NCBI RefSeq assembly: GCF_017939625.1
Contig: NZ_JAGKTC010000001.1
Span: 248,413-312,412, forward strand
Direction: 5' to 3'
DNA from: Pseudoxanthomonas helianthi
Lineage (GTDB): Bacteria; Pseudomonadota; Gammaproteobacteria; Xanthomonadales; Xanthomonadaceae
DNA: 64,000 bases
Both the position numbers and the translations under genes were made by a program. The notes under the pieces are model-generated. The model saw only the letters and a list, made by a program, of their open reading frames with translations, made no database searches and was not told the DNA's origin. Below, piece after piece: positions 36,518 to 44,428 of this stretch; position 1 is the stretch's first letter; each line of letters starts with the position of its first letter.

Positions 36518-38467
36518 ATGGAGAGCGTCCCTGCTCGCAAGACGCCGTTCCGCTGGCGCCGGCCGTCGCGCCGGACCACGATCATCCTTGCGGCGCTGGC
36601 CGCCGCGATCGTGCTCCTGGCGATCCTGTGGGACTGGAACTGGTTCAAGCCCCTGGTCGAACGCCAGGTCAGCGCGCGCACCGGCCGCGAATTCCGCATC
36701 GACGGCGACCTCGATGTCGACCTGGGCCGGGTGATCACGATCAGTGGAGATGCATTGCGCTTCGGCAATGCAAAGTGGTCGAAGGAGCCGACCATGGCTA
36801 CGGCCCAGCGCGCCGAGATCGACGTCGATTTCTGGCCCCTGTTGCGTTTGGCCGTGCGCATTCCGGAAATCCGCCTGACCAGGCCACGGCTGCGGCTGGA
36901 AACCGGCCCGGACGGCAAGGGCAACTGGAATTTCCTGCGCTCCGACGGAGAGAAGGGCCGGGTGGAGTTCCGCCGATTGTGGGTCGATGAAGGCAACCTG
37001 GTATTCCTCGACCCGAGGAAAAAAACCGACATCGACGTGCGCCTGCAGAGCGCTGCGCCCAAACCGGGCGAACGGGCGTCCTCGATCGATGTGCAGGGCG
37101 AAGGCCACTGGAGCGGAGAACGTTTCGCGCTGCAAGGCAACGCCGCATCGCCGCTGGCCCTGCGCGAACGGGAGCAGCCGTACCGCATCGATGCGCACGC
37201 GCAGGCCGGCCCAACCCGCGCGCATGCGCGCGGCACCCTGCTCGACCCGCTGCGCCTGCGCGATTTCGATCTGCAGCTGACGCTGATCGGGCGCGACATG
37301 CAGGACTTGTACCCGCTGCTGGGCCTGGCCATCCCGCCGACGCCGCCGTACCGGTTGAATGGCCGATTCACCCGCGACCGCGATACCTGGCATTACGACA
37401 GGTTCACCGGCCAGGTCGGCGACAGCGACCTCGGCGGTTCGGCCGCAGTGACCACCGGCGGCGCGCGGCCGTTCCTGAAAGCGAACCTGGTGTCGAAGCG
37501 GCTGGATTTCGACGATCTCGCCGGGTTCATCGGCGCGCAACCGCAGACCGGCGCCAGCGAAACCAGCAATGCCGAACAAAAAGCCAAGGCAGCGCGGGAG
37601 CGTGGCGACGGACGCGTGCTGCCGGACGAACCCTACAACCTGGCCAAGCTGCGATCGATGGATGCGGACGTGCGCTGGAAGGCGCACCGGATCAATGCGC
37701 CGAAACTGCCGATCGACGACATGGACGCGCACCTGCTGCTCGACGATGGCCTGCTGCGCATGGAGCCGCTGAATTTCGGTGTGGCCAGCGGCGACATCCG
37801 CTCGACCATCCGCATGGATGCGCGCGAAAAAATCATCCGCACCCGGGCCGACATCGCGGTGCGCGGACTGGATCTGGGCAAGCTGTTCCCGACCGCCGAA
37901 ATTGCGCGCACCGCGGTCGGCCGGATTGGCGGCAACATCGCGATCAGCGGCAGCGGCAATTCGGTCGCCCAGATCCTCGGCAGTGCGGACGGCGATGTCG
38001 CCGTGGGCATGGGCAAGGGCCAGATCAGCAACCTGCTGATGGAACTGGCCGGGCTGGACGTCGCCGAATCGCTGAAATTCCTGCTCACCAGGGACAAGAT
38101 AATCCCGGTCCGCTGCGCCTTCGGCGACTTCGCGGTGCAGGACGGAACGATGCGGACGCGCGCGCTGGCCTTCGACTCCACCGACACGATCATCGTCGGC
38201 AAGGGCGACATCAGCCTGAAGAACGAAACCCTGGACCTGGAACTGCGTCCGCGTCCGAAGGACCGCAGCATCCTGACGTTCCGTTCGCCGCTGGTGATCG
38301 GCGGCACCTTCGCCGATCCTTCGTTCCGCCCCGACTTCAAGCGCCTTGGACTGCGCGGTGCGCTGGCCGTCGCGCTGGGCAACATCGCCCCGCCGGCCGC
38401 ACTGCTGGCGACGCTGGAACTGGGGCCGGGCAAGGATTCGAATTGCGGTGGACGTTATGCGCGTTGA
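36518..38467 (+). CDS. AsmA family envelope protein
   Basis: The 649-residue protein has an N-terminal membrane helix (TIILAALAAAIVLLAILWDW, about 20-40) followed by AsmA repeats: VERQVSARTGREFRIDGDLD, IEVDF-type strands, GKGNWNF and the C-terminal AsmA block with VGRIGGNIAISGSGNSV and LLMELAGLDVAESLKFLL. AsmA-like proteins are long beta-groove proteins bridging inner and outer membranes, proposed to carry phospholipids. No sharp Shine-Dalgarno is seen before the ATG. It is monocistronic. Confidence 0.92.
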   Translation: MESVPARKTPFRWRRPSRRTTIILAALAAAIVLLAILWDWNWFKPLVERQVSARTGREFRIDGDLDVDLGRVITISGDALRFGNAKWSKEPTMATAQRAEIDVDFWPLLRLAVRIPEIRLTRPRLRLETGPDGKGNWNFLRSDGEKGRVEFRRLWVDEGNLVFLDPRKKTDIDVRLQSAAPKPGERASSIDVQGEGHWSGERFALQGNAASPLALREREQPYRIDAHAQAGPTRAHARGTLLDPLRLRDFDLQLTLIGRDMQDLYPLLGLAIPPTPPYRLNGRFTRDRDTWHYDRFTGQVGDSDLGGSAAVTTGGARPFLKANLVSKRLDFDDLAGFIGAQPQTGASETSNAEQKAKAARERGDGRVLPDEPYNLAKLRSMDADVRWKAHRINAPKLPIDDMDAHLLLDDGLLRMEPLNFGVASGDIRSTIRMDAREKIIRTRADIAVRGLDLGKLFPTAEIARTAVGRIGGNIAISGSGNSVAQILGSADGDVAVGMGKGQISNLLMELAGLDVAESLKFLLTRDKIIPVRCAFGDFAVQDGTMRTRALAFDSTDTIIVGKGDISLKNETLDLELRPRPKDRSILTFRSPLVIGGTFADPSFRPDFKRLGLRGALAVALGNIAPPAALLATLELGPGKDSNCGGRYAR

Positions 38468-38523
38468 ATCCCCGCCCTAGCAAGCCGAGGGCGACGCGGC
38501 AGATTTCGGCTCGCGCTTTTTGC

Positions 38524-38952
38524 CTAACTCGCGATATACCGCTGCAACTGGTCCAACTGCACCTGCTGGTCCTCGATCACCGCCTTGACCAGGTCGCCGA
38601 TCGAAATCACCCCGACCACGTTGTCTCCGTCCACCACCGGCAGGTGGCGGATGCGGTGCTCGGTGACCATCTGCATGCAGCGCTCCACCGTGTGGTTCAG
38701 GCCCACGGTGATCACGTTGGCGGACATGATGTCGCGCACCGGCGTGTTCGACGAGGAACGCCCGTGCAACACGATCTTGCGTGCGTAATCGCGTTCGGAA
38801 ACGATGCCGACCAGCCTGCCGCCGTGCATCGCCAATACCGCGCCGACCCCTTTCTCCGCCATCAGCCGGATCGCGTCGATCACCGCGTCGTCCGGCGATA
38901 CCGCGTACACCTCAGGCGTCTTCGCCCCCAGCAACTGTCGTACCGTGCGCAT
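38524..38952 (-). CDS. Tandem CBS-domain protein
   Basis: The 142-residue cytoplasmic protein has two CBS domains: VYAVSPDDAVIDAIRLMAEK ... LVGIVSERDYARKIVL and DIMSANVITVGLNHTVERC ... VVGVISIGDLVKAVIED. CBS pairs bind adenosyl nucleotides and often sense energy state. An excellent AAGGAG seven bases before the ATG supports the start at 38952, even though this lies inside the last 41 bases of the glycosyltransferase gene. The two genes are probably co-transcribed. Confidence 0.92.
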   Translation of the reverse strand: MRTVRQLLGAKTPEVYAVSPDDAVIDAIRLMAEKGVGAVLAMHGGRLVGIVSERDYARKIVLHGRSSSNTPVRDIMSANVITVGLNHTVERCMQMVTEHRIRHLPVVDGDNVVGVISIGDLVKAVIEDQQVQLDQLQRYIAS

Positions 38953-39931
38953 GGCCCGCTCCTTCGACTAGAGGTTGTGCCAAGGATACTCCCGGCGCGG
39001 CCGGTTGCCACACGTCGACCAGGTACAGCGGTCGCTGTTTGGCCTCTTCGTACAGCCGGCCCAGGTACTCGCCGATCAGGCCCAACGCCATCAGCTGAAC
39101 GCCGCCGAGGAACAGGATCACCACCATCATCGTCGGCCAGCCCGCGACCGGATCGCCCCACAGCAGGGCCTTGACCACGATCCACAATGCATAGACGAAG
39201 GCGAGCAGCGCCGTGACCACGCCCAGGTAAGTGGCCACGCGCAACGGCGCGGTGCTGAAACTGGTGATGCCTTCCAGGGCGAAGTTCCACAGCTTCCACA
39301 AACCGAAATTGCTGCGCCCGGCCACGCGCGCTTCACGCTTGTAGGGCACGGAAACACGGTTGAAACCGACCCAGCCGAACAGGCCCTTCATGAAACGGTG
39401 GCGCTCACGCAACTGCTTCAGCGCAGCCAGCGCGCGTGGCGACAGCAAGCGGAAATCGCCGGTATCGGCGGGCACCGGCGTCTTCGACAGCCGGCCTATC
39501 ACTCGGTAGAACGCGTGCGCGGTGGCGCGTTTCAGCCAGCCTTCGCCATCGCGCTGGACGCGCGTGCCGTAGACGTCGTCGTAGCCCTCGCGCCAGTGCG
39601 CGACGAACTGCGGGATCAGCTCCGGCGGATCCTGGCCGTCCGCGTCGAGGATGACCACGGCGCCCTCGTCGACCTGGTCCAGCCCCGCGGTCAGCGCCGC
39701 TTCCTTGCCGAAATTGCGCGATAGCTTCAGCAGCGATACGCGCGCGTCCTGCGCCGCCAGTTGTTTCATCGCCGCCCAGGTACCGTCGGTGCTGCCGTCG
39801 TCGACATACAACACGCGGCCATCGATGCCCTCCAGCCGCCGCAACGTCGCGGCGATGCGCGGGTGCAGGCGCGGCAGGGTTTCGGCTTCGTTGCGCGCGG
39901 CAACGATGACGGTCAGGCGTTCGGCACTCAT
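38912..39931 (-). CDS. Family 2 glycosyltransferase, polyprenyl-phosphate type with two C-terminal helices
   Basis: The 339-residue protein is a GT2 enzyme of the DPM/GtrB/ArnC type: LTVIVAARNEAETLPRLHPR, VLYVDDGSTDGT, VILDADGQDPPELI (DxD), DTGDFRLLSPRALAALKQLR and RVSVPYKREARVAGRSNFG. Two membrane helices at about 235-260 and 275-300 anchor it. It probably transfers a sugar to undecaprenyl phosphate on the cytoplasmic face. The C-terminal tail overlaps the CBS gene and is not part of the fold. Confidence 0.92.
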   Translation of the reverse strand: MSAERLTVIVAARNEAETLPRLHPRIAATLRRLEGIDGRVLYVDDGSTDGTWAAMKQLAAQDARVSLLKLSRNFGKEAALTAGLDQVDEGAVVILDADGQDPPELIPQFVAHWREGYDDVYGTRVQRDGEGWLKRATAHAFYRVIGRLSKTPVPADTGDFRLLSPRALAALKQLRERHRFMKGLFGWVGFNRVSVPYKREARVAGRSNFGLWKLWNFALEGITSFSTAPLRVATYLGVVTALLAFVYALWIVVKALLWGDPVAGWPTMMVVILFLGGVQLMALGLIGEYLGRLYEEAKQRPLYLVDVWQPAAPGVSLAQPLVEGAGHAHGTTVAGGEDA

Positions 39932-39970
39932 GCAGCCATGGTAACCGCTGCGCGTCGCGGCGGTTCCGGC

Positions 39971-40741
39971 CTAGTCCAGCGTGGCCAGGTAGGCCGTGCC
40001 GCCGATCTGCTGCATCTGCCGCTGGATCCGGTTCGCACGACCGGACACGTACGGCCCCGGCCGCGCCGCACTGTAGCGCCTTGGCGCGGGCAGGACGGCG
40101 GCCAGACGCGCGCATTCGGCCGGTGTCAGGCGGCTGGCATCCTTGCGCCAGTAACTGCGTGCCGCGGCCTGCGCGCCATAGATACCGTCGCCGAATTCGG
40201 CCACGTTGGCGTAGACCTCCAGGATGCGCCGCTTCGGCCATAACGCCTCGATCAACGCGGTGTACCAGACTTCCAGTCCCTTGCGCAGCCAGCGCGTCGG
40301 CCCGCGTCCCTGCCACAGGAACAGGTTCTTCGCGGTCTGCTGGCTGATCGTGCTGGCGCCACGCAAGCGCTTGACCGGCTGGCCGCGCCGTTCGGCACGC
40401 TCGATCATGCGCTCGTTGTGGGCCTGAGCCTTCTCGATGGCCTTGAAATCGAAGCCATGGTGGCTGGCGAAATTCTGGTCCTCCGCCGCGACCAGCGCCA
40501 CGGGCAGGTTCGGCGACATCTGCCCCAGGTCGCGCCAGTCGTAGGCCGGGCGGAAGCCGAAATCGCCTTCGCCCCAGGCTTCGAACTGGCGCAGGGCGAT
40601 GAACGCCGTGAAGGGCGGATCGACGAAGCGCAACACCAGCACCTGCAAGGCGCTGCCCGCGGCGAACAACAGCGGCAGGGCCAGCAACCAGCGCAGCCAG
40701 CGGCGCTTGCGGCGGACCGGTTCGGAGGCGGTGGCGGTCAA
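39971..40741 (-). CDS. mtgA: Monofunctional peptidoglycan transglycosylase
   Basis: MtgA polymerises lipid II into glycan strands at the inner membrane. The protein has one N-terminal helix ([18 protein letters not shown]), the catalytic Glu motif [52 protein letters not shown] and [15 protein letters not shown] place the start at a TTG (40741), which has AAGGGGA six bases upstream and gives 256 residues; an ATG at 40783 in the same frame would give 270 but lacks a ribosome site. Confidence 0.92.
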   Translation of the reverse strand: MTATASEPVRRKRRWLRWLLALPLLFAAGSALQVLVLRFVDPPFTAFIALRQFEAWGEGDFGFRPAYDWRDLGQMSPNLPVALVAAEDQNFASHHGFDFKAIEKAQAHNERMIERAERRGQPVKRLRGASTISQQTAKNLFLWQGRGPTRWLRKGLEVWYTALIEALWPKRRILEVYANVAEFGDGIYGAQAAARSYWRKDASRLTPAECARLAAVLPAPRRYSAARPGPYVSGRANRIQRQMQQIGGTAYLATLD

Positions 40742-40837
40742 TCGATTCCCCTTCAACTTGTGTATCGCGGCAGGCGCCCGCATTGTCTGGGCTTCCCCAC
40801 ACGACATTATGCCGGCCCGGCCGGCACGGATAGCCCC

Positions 40838-41731
40838 ATGTCCCAAGAAGCCGCCGACCTCCAGACCCGCTTCCTGCTGCCCCGCGCAGGCGTGCGTGGC
40901 GTCCATGTGCAGCTGGGGCAAAGCTGGCGGGAAATCCTCGCGCATGGCGACTACCCGGCCACGGCCCGCGAACTGCTCGGCCAAGCGACCGCGGCAGCCG
41001 CGCTGTTCACCGGGCATACCAAGGTGGGCGGTCGCCTGTCGGTGCAGTTGCGCGCCGGCGGCCCGCTGCGCACCCTGTTCGCCGAATGCACGGCGGCCGG
41101 AACCGTGCGCGGCATCGTCCAGTGCGATGAAGACGCGGAAATTCCCCGCGACCTGACCCGGCAGGGTGACGACGCCCTGCTGGCGATCACCATCGAAAAC
41201 CCCGGCCTTGATCCGCGCGAACCACAGCGCTACCAGAGCCTGGTCGCTCTGCAATCGCCGACCCTAGCCGAGGCCTTCGAGGACTATTTCCGTCAATCGG
41301 AGCAGTTGCCGACCCGCCTGCTGCTGGCCACTGGCGGCGAAAACGCGACTGGATTGATGCTGCAGAAACTCCCGGGCGACGAGGGCGATGCGGACGGCTG
41401 GAACCGGGTAGGCGCCCTGTTCGACACCCTGGCCGAGGCGGAATTGCTGGCCACGCCGGCGGCGACCCTGCTGCACCGCCTGTTCCACGAGGACGGCGTC
41501 GAGTTGTTGGGCAGCAAGCCGCTGGCGTTCGCCTGCTCGTGCTCGCGGGCCCGGGTCGAAGCCATGCTGCGGTCGCTCGGGGTCGACGAAGCCCGAGCCG
41601 CGACGGCCGACGGCGTGGCCGAGGTACGTTGTGAGTTTTGTGGGCAGCAATACCGGTTCAGTCCGGCCGAAATCGAGGAACTTTTCGTCCCCCAGCCGGT
41701 CGAAGTGACCGCTCCGGAGCGGCTGCAATAG
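40838..41731 (+). CDS. hslO: Redox-regulated chaperone Hsp33
   Basis: Hsp33 is a cytoplasmic holdase activated by oxidation and unfolding of a zinc centre. In the 297-residue protein the zinc Cys residues are CSCSRARV and CEFCGQQY near the C terminus, in the CxC/CxxC arrangement. The N-terminal body ([40 protein letters not shown]) and [22 protein letters not shown] match the family. The frame is open upstream only as a shadow of mtgA. There is no clear Shine-Dalgarno before the ATG. Confidence 0.96.
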   Translation: MSQEAADLQTRFLLPRAGVRGVHVQLGQSWREILAHGDYPATARELLGQATAAAALFTGHTKVGGRLSVQLRAGGPLRTLFAECTAAGTVRGIVQCDEDAEIPRDLTRQGDDALLAITIENPGLDPREPQRYQSLVALQSPTLAEAFEDYFRQSEQLPTRLLLATGGENATGLMLQKLPGDEGDADGWNRVGALFDTLAEAELLATPAATLLHRLFHEDGVELLGSKPLAFACSCSRARVEAMLRSLGVDEARAATADGVAEVRCEFCGQQYRFSPAEIEELFVPQPVEVTAPERLQ

Positions 41732-41754
41732 GCAAAAGTGACGGGCGTCTCGAC

Positions 41755-41783
41755 TTGTTAAACAAACATAAAACGGCTAGCAT
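41755..41783 (+). promoter_or_regulatory. Putative promoter for the exported 281-residue protein
   Basis: TTGTTA (41755-41760) and TAGCAT (41778-41783) are separated by 17 bases, each with four matches to the sigma-70 consensus. The leader contains CCCCTCCCCAAAGGGG, which can fold into a hairpin. Confidence 0.5.
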
Positions 41784-41836
41784 CGGGCCCCTCCCCAAAG
41801 GGGAACCAGCGCCGTTGGCGGGGATCCAAACAAGCC

Positions 41837-42682
41837 ATGAAACCGCGTTACCTGCGACTGCCGACTGCCTTGTTGCTGGCCCTTGGGCTGGCGATGGGCG
41901 CGCATGCGCAGACCGCGAGCAAACGCCTGTCCACCCAGCTGCCGATCATCGGTAGCGATGGCAAGGTCCAGGCCGTACTCGTGCTGGAACCCACCGGCGA
42001 AGCCACGGCCGGCGCCCGCTGGCGTCTCGGCAGCAACACGCTCGATGCCGCCTTCGGGCTGGAATCAGGCGATTCGCTTGGTCTGGCCTGCGACCGCCAA
42101 ACCGGCTTCGCCAACAGCATCAGCAGCTTGGTCAGCTATTGCCACGTTGCTGCTCTCGACGACGACCCGCAGGCCAACAAGCGGGTTTCCGCCACCGCCA
42201 ACCTGACCCGCCCGGGCAGCCGCCTGGGCGTATCCGCCGGCACCGGCCGCGACACCCTGCCCGCCTGGTTGAATCCCGGCAAGCCCGCTGCACGAGTCGA
42301 ACAGAACGACCTGACGGTATTCGGCGAAAAGAACATCGGCCGTGAAGGCTTCGTCCGCATCGGCGGCGCCGTGGCCCGCGCCCGCCTGGTTCCGGCGGCC
42401 GACCTGCCCGCGATCGCCGACCGCTGGAACAGCAAGAGCCTCACCGTCGGCGGCGGTTACGGCGCCTTCAGCGCCAACATCATCGGCCGCGTCGTCGACA
42501 CCCCGGGCAAGCCGCCCTTCGAAGGCCTCGGCCTGGGCATCACCTGGCGCACCCCGTGGAGCGGCCAACTCACCGTCGGCGCCGAAAACGTCATCACCCG
42601 CGGCAAGAACCCCTTCGCCCCCAACAACGACGCCAGCGACGAAGGCACCGTGCCGTATGTGCGGTACGAGCAGGATTTGTAA
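41837..42682 (+). CDS. Exported protein of unknown function, possibly beta-rich outer-membrane
   Basis: The 281-residue product has a clear signal peptide (PTALLLALGLAMGAHAQ). The mature part alternates in a beta-strand-like way: ARWRLGSNTLDAAFGLESGD, SLTVGGGYGAFSANIIGRVV, FEGLGLGITWRTPWSGQLTV. It ends in YVRYEQDL with aromatic residues near the C terminus. Two Cys residues (in LGLACDRQ and SYCHVAA) may form a disulfide. I do not recognise a family. It has its own promoter and sits between hslO and the sulfotransferase island. Confidence 0.7.
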   Translation: MKPRYLRLPTALLLALGLAMGAHAQTASKRLSTQLPIIGSDGKVQAVLVLEPTGEATAGARWRLGSNTLDAAFGLESGDSLGLACDRQTGFANSISSLVSYCHVAALDDDPQANKRVSATANLTRPGSRLGVSAGTGRDTLPAWLNPGKPAARVEQNDLTVFGEKNIGREGFVRIGGAVARARLVPAADLPAIADRWNSKSLTVGGGYGAFSANIIGRVVDTPGKPPFEGLGLGITWRTPWSGQLTVGAENVITRGKNPFAPNNDASDEGTVPYVRYEQDL

Positions 42683-42755
42683 ATCTACTAACGGCGAGCC
42701 GACGGGCACCGCTAACTCCGGAAATGTAGGGGACGACCTGAGTCTCGGAACCGCG

Positions 42756-44336
42756 CTAGATGCAGCCCATCTCATTGAGCTTGGTACGTAGCGGACCCAG
42801 ATGCGTTGCATATTTTTTCCAACCCGAAATCCTTCTGGTATGGATCGGCTCTCGCACTTGAACGCTACTGGCGGTTGACACAGCGGACATATTCCTTTCT
42901 ATGTTCGCCATCCCTGTGCCGACTGGCAAACCGCAAAACTCTTGGATCCGTAAACTCTGGCTATGCGGCTCACACACCAGATTTTCATAGCTGACGCTCA
43001 AAAACTGCTGCGGGAATTCCGCAGATAACATGTCCGCCCATCTGGAAAAGCATCGGTAGTGAACCGCAACATCCGAAATGTCATAGCTATATTCGTAATA
43101 CCCTGGGGAAAAGTACTCTTTCAAGTTGCCGAAACAGCTGTCCATGGCATCGCGACGCAGGCAGATCATCTTCGCCTCCGGCAAGGCCTTCAGAATCAAA
43201 TGCGCGTACAGGTAGTTTGCTGGCTGCTTGTCCACTAGCCAGCGTTTGCCGCCCGCACGCCAACGGACACGATCGATATATCCTCTCCCAAGGCTGTCCA
43301 AGTCCACGCTGGCTGCCTTCCTTGCGGCTTCGACGTCCAGAAACCCCGGACAGTAATAATCGGTCTCCCATTTGAACTGCATGCGCAATTCACTGAGTTC
43401 GCCACAAGCCGCCACCAAGGGGTGATTCCCAAGTATCCGCTCAAGCAAAGTAGTTCCCGTTCGTGGCATGCCGACCACGAAGATCGGCAAGCAGTCTGTC
43501 TGGCGTTCCTGCATCTTCCGTTCCGAAATCGCTCTCGCGCCATGCCCGAGATGTTCGAAAATTAGCTCATCGCTTCTCGCCTCATGGCGTGCCATCTGCT
43601 TCTTGATTTGCATAGCCTCGCGCAGAGCTGCCCAAGCCCGGTCGACATCCCCGATGCCATCAAACTCCTTAAATAGGGCATAACCAAGTACCCCCTTGGA
43701 ACCCTGTTCCGTCGTCGCGCGTATCCGGCGCTCCAGCGCATCGATTCTTGCTTCCGCTCCCTGTCGCACACCAATGGAAGCCAAGGCTAAATACGGATAT
43801 GGATTGTCTGGCTGCAGCCTTATTGAATGTCCATAGGCGTTGACCGCCTTTTCGAAATCGCCTCTGTATTTCCAGTTATTTCCGCTGAAATACCAAAGCC
43901 TGCTCTCGTGGGGCATGCGCTCAAGGAAATAGTCCAGCCATTCACGGACTTCCCTATGCTCGTCCAACTGGGCCAATTGCGAAGCAATTTCCGCTACCAA
44001 CGACGGCCGCAGCCCCTCGTCCTTAGGGACAGTACTCAATTCTTCGATCGCGGCCCGGTAATCTCCTATTGAAATCAATCCATGAATTACTGCCAATCTC
44101 TGCGCCAACGGCAAATGCCGCAAATAGGTAGCAGAAACTCGCGCGTGATGAACCGCAAGACGGAATCTCCGCTGCGCCTGGAATACCCTGCCAAGCAACC
44201 AATGCGCCGCTGGATGTTCAGGCGCCACGGACAATATTTTCCTGCAAGCAATCTCAGCATCGCCCAGTCGGCCTGCCCGATAACCGGACTCCGCTTGTCT
44301 CCAGGCACCTTGCAGATCGACGTCCGATTGGGTCAT
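42756..44336 (-). CDS. TPR-sulfotransferase 1
   Basis: The 526-residue protein has TPR repeats in its first 240 residues (AEIACRKILSVAPEHPAAHW, FEKAVNAYGHSIRLQPDNPY) and a Sulfotransfer_3-type domain from about 280: 5'-phosphosulfate loop PRTGTTLLERIL (291-302), GE at 312-313, DKQPAN (369-374), 3'-phosphate motif RRDAMDSCF (394-402) and TASSVQVREP near 488. It has no signal peptide, consistent with cytoplasmic PAPS use. It follows TonB receptor 1, after a strong hairpin ending 36 bases before the ATG. G+C is visibly low (a sampled 60-base line is 50%), unlike the window. The substrate is unknown; a protein or peptide is possible. Confidence 0.85.
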   Translation of the reverse strand: MTQSDVDLQGAWRQAESGYRAGRLGDAEIACRKILSVAPEHPAAHWLLGRVFQAQRRFRLAVHHARVSATYLRHLPLAQRLAVIHGLISIGDYRAAIEELSTVPKDEGLRPSLVAEIASQLAQLDEHREVREWLDYFLERMPHESRLWYFSGNNWKYRGDFEKAVNAYGHSIRLQPDNPYPYLALASIGVRQGAEARIDALERRIRATTEQGSKGVLGYALFKEFDGIGDVDRAWAALREAMQIKKQMARHEARSDELIFEHLGHGARAISERKMQERQTDCLPIFVVGMPRTGTTLLERILGNHPLVAACGELSELRMQFKWETDYYCPGFLDVEAARKAASVDLDSLGRGYIDRVRWRAGGKRWLVDKQPANYLYAHLILKALPEAKMICLRRDAMDSCFGNLKEYFSPGYYEYSYDISDVAVHYRCFSRWADMLSAEFPQQFLSVSYENLVCEPHSQSLRIQEFCGLPVGTGMANIERNMSAVSTASSVQVREPIHTRRISGWKKYATHLGPLRTKLNEMGCI

Positions 44337-44371
44337 GTCCGAATTATCAACCGACTCCTCGATCGAGAAAA

Positions 44372-44399
44372 GAAAAGGCCGCCCAAAGGCGGCCTTTTC
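44372..44399 (-). terminator. Strong GC hairpin between receptor 1 and sulfotransferase 1
   Basis: GAAAAGGCCGCC and GGCGGCCTTTTC form a perfect 12-bp stem with a 4-base loop; on the minus strand it ends in TTTTC followed by TTTTC. It lies 29 bases after the receptor stop and 35 bases before the sulfotransferase ATG, so it may end most transcription or cut down expression of the downstream gene. Confidence 0.75.
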
Positions 44400-44428
44400 A
44401 GCCGAGCTAAAGTGGCTACACCCGTGGC

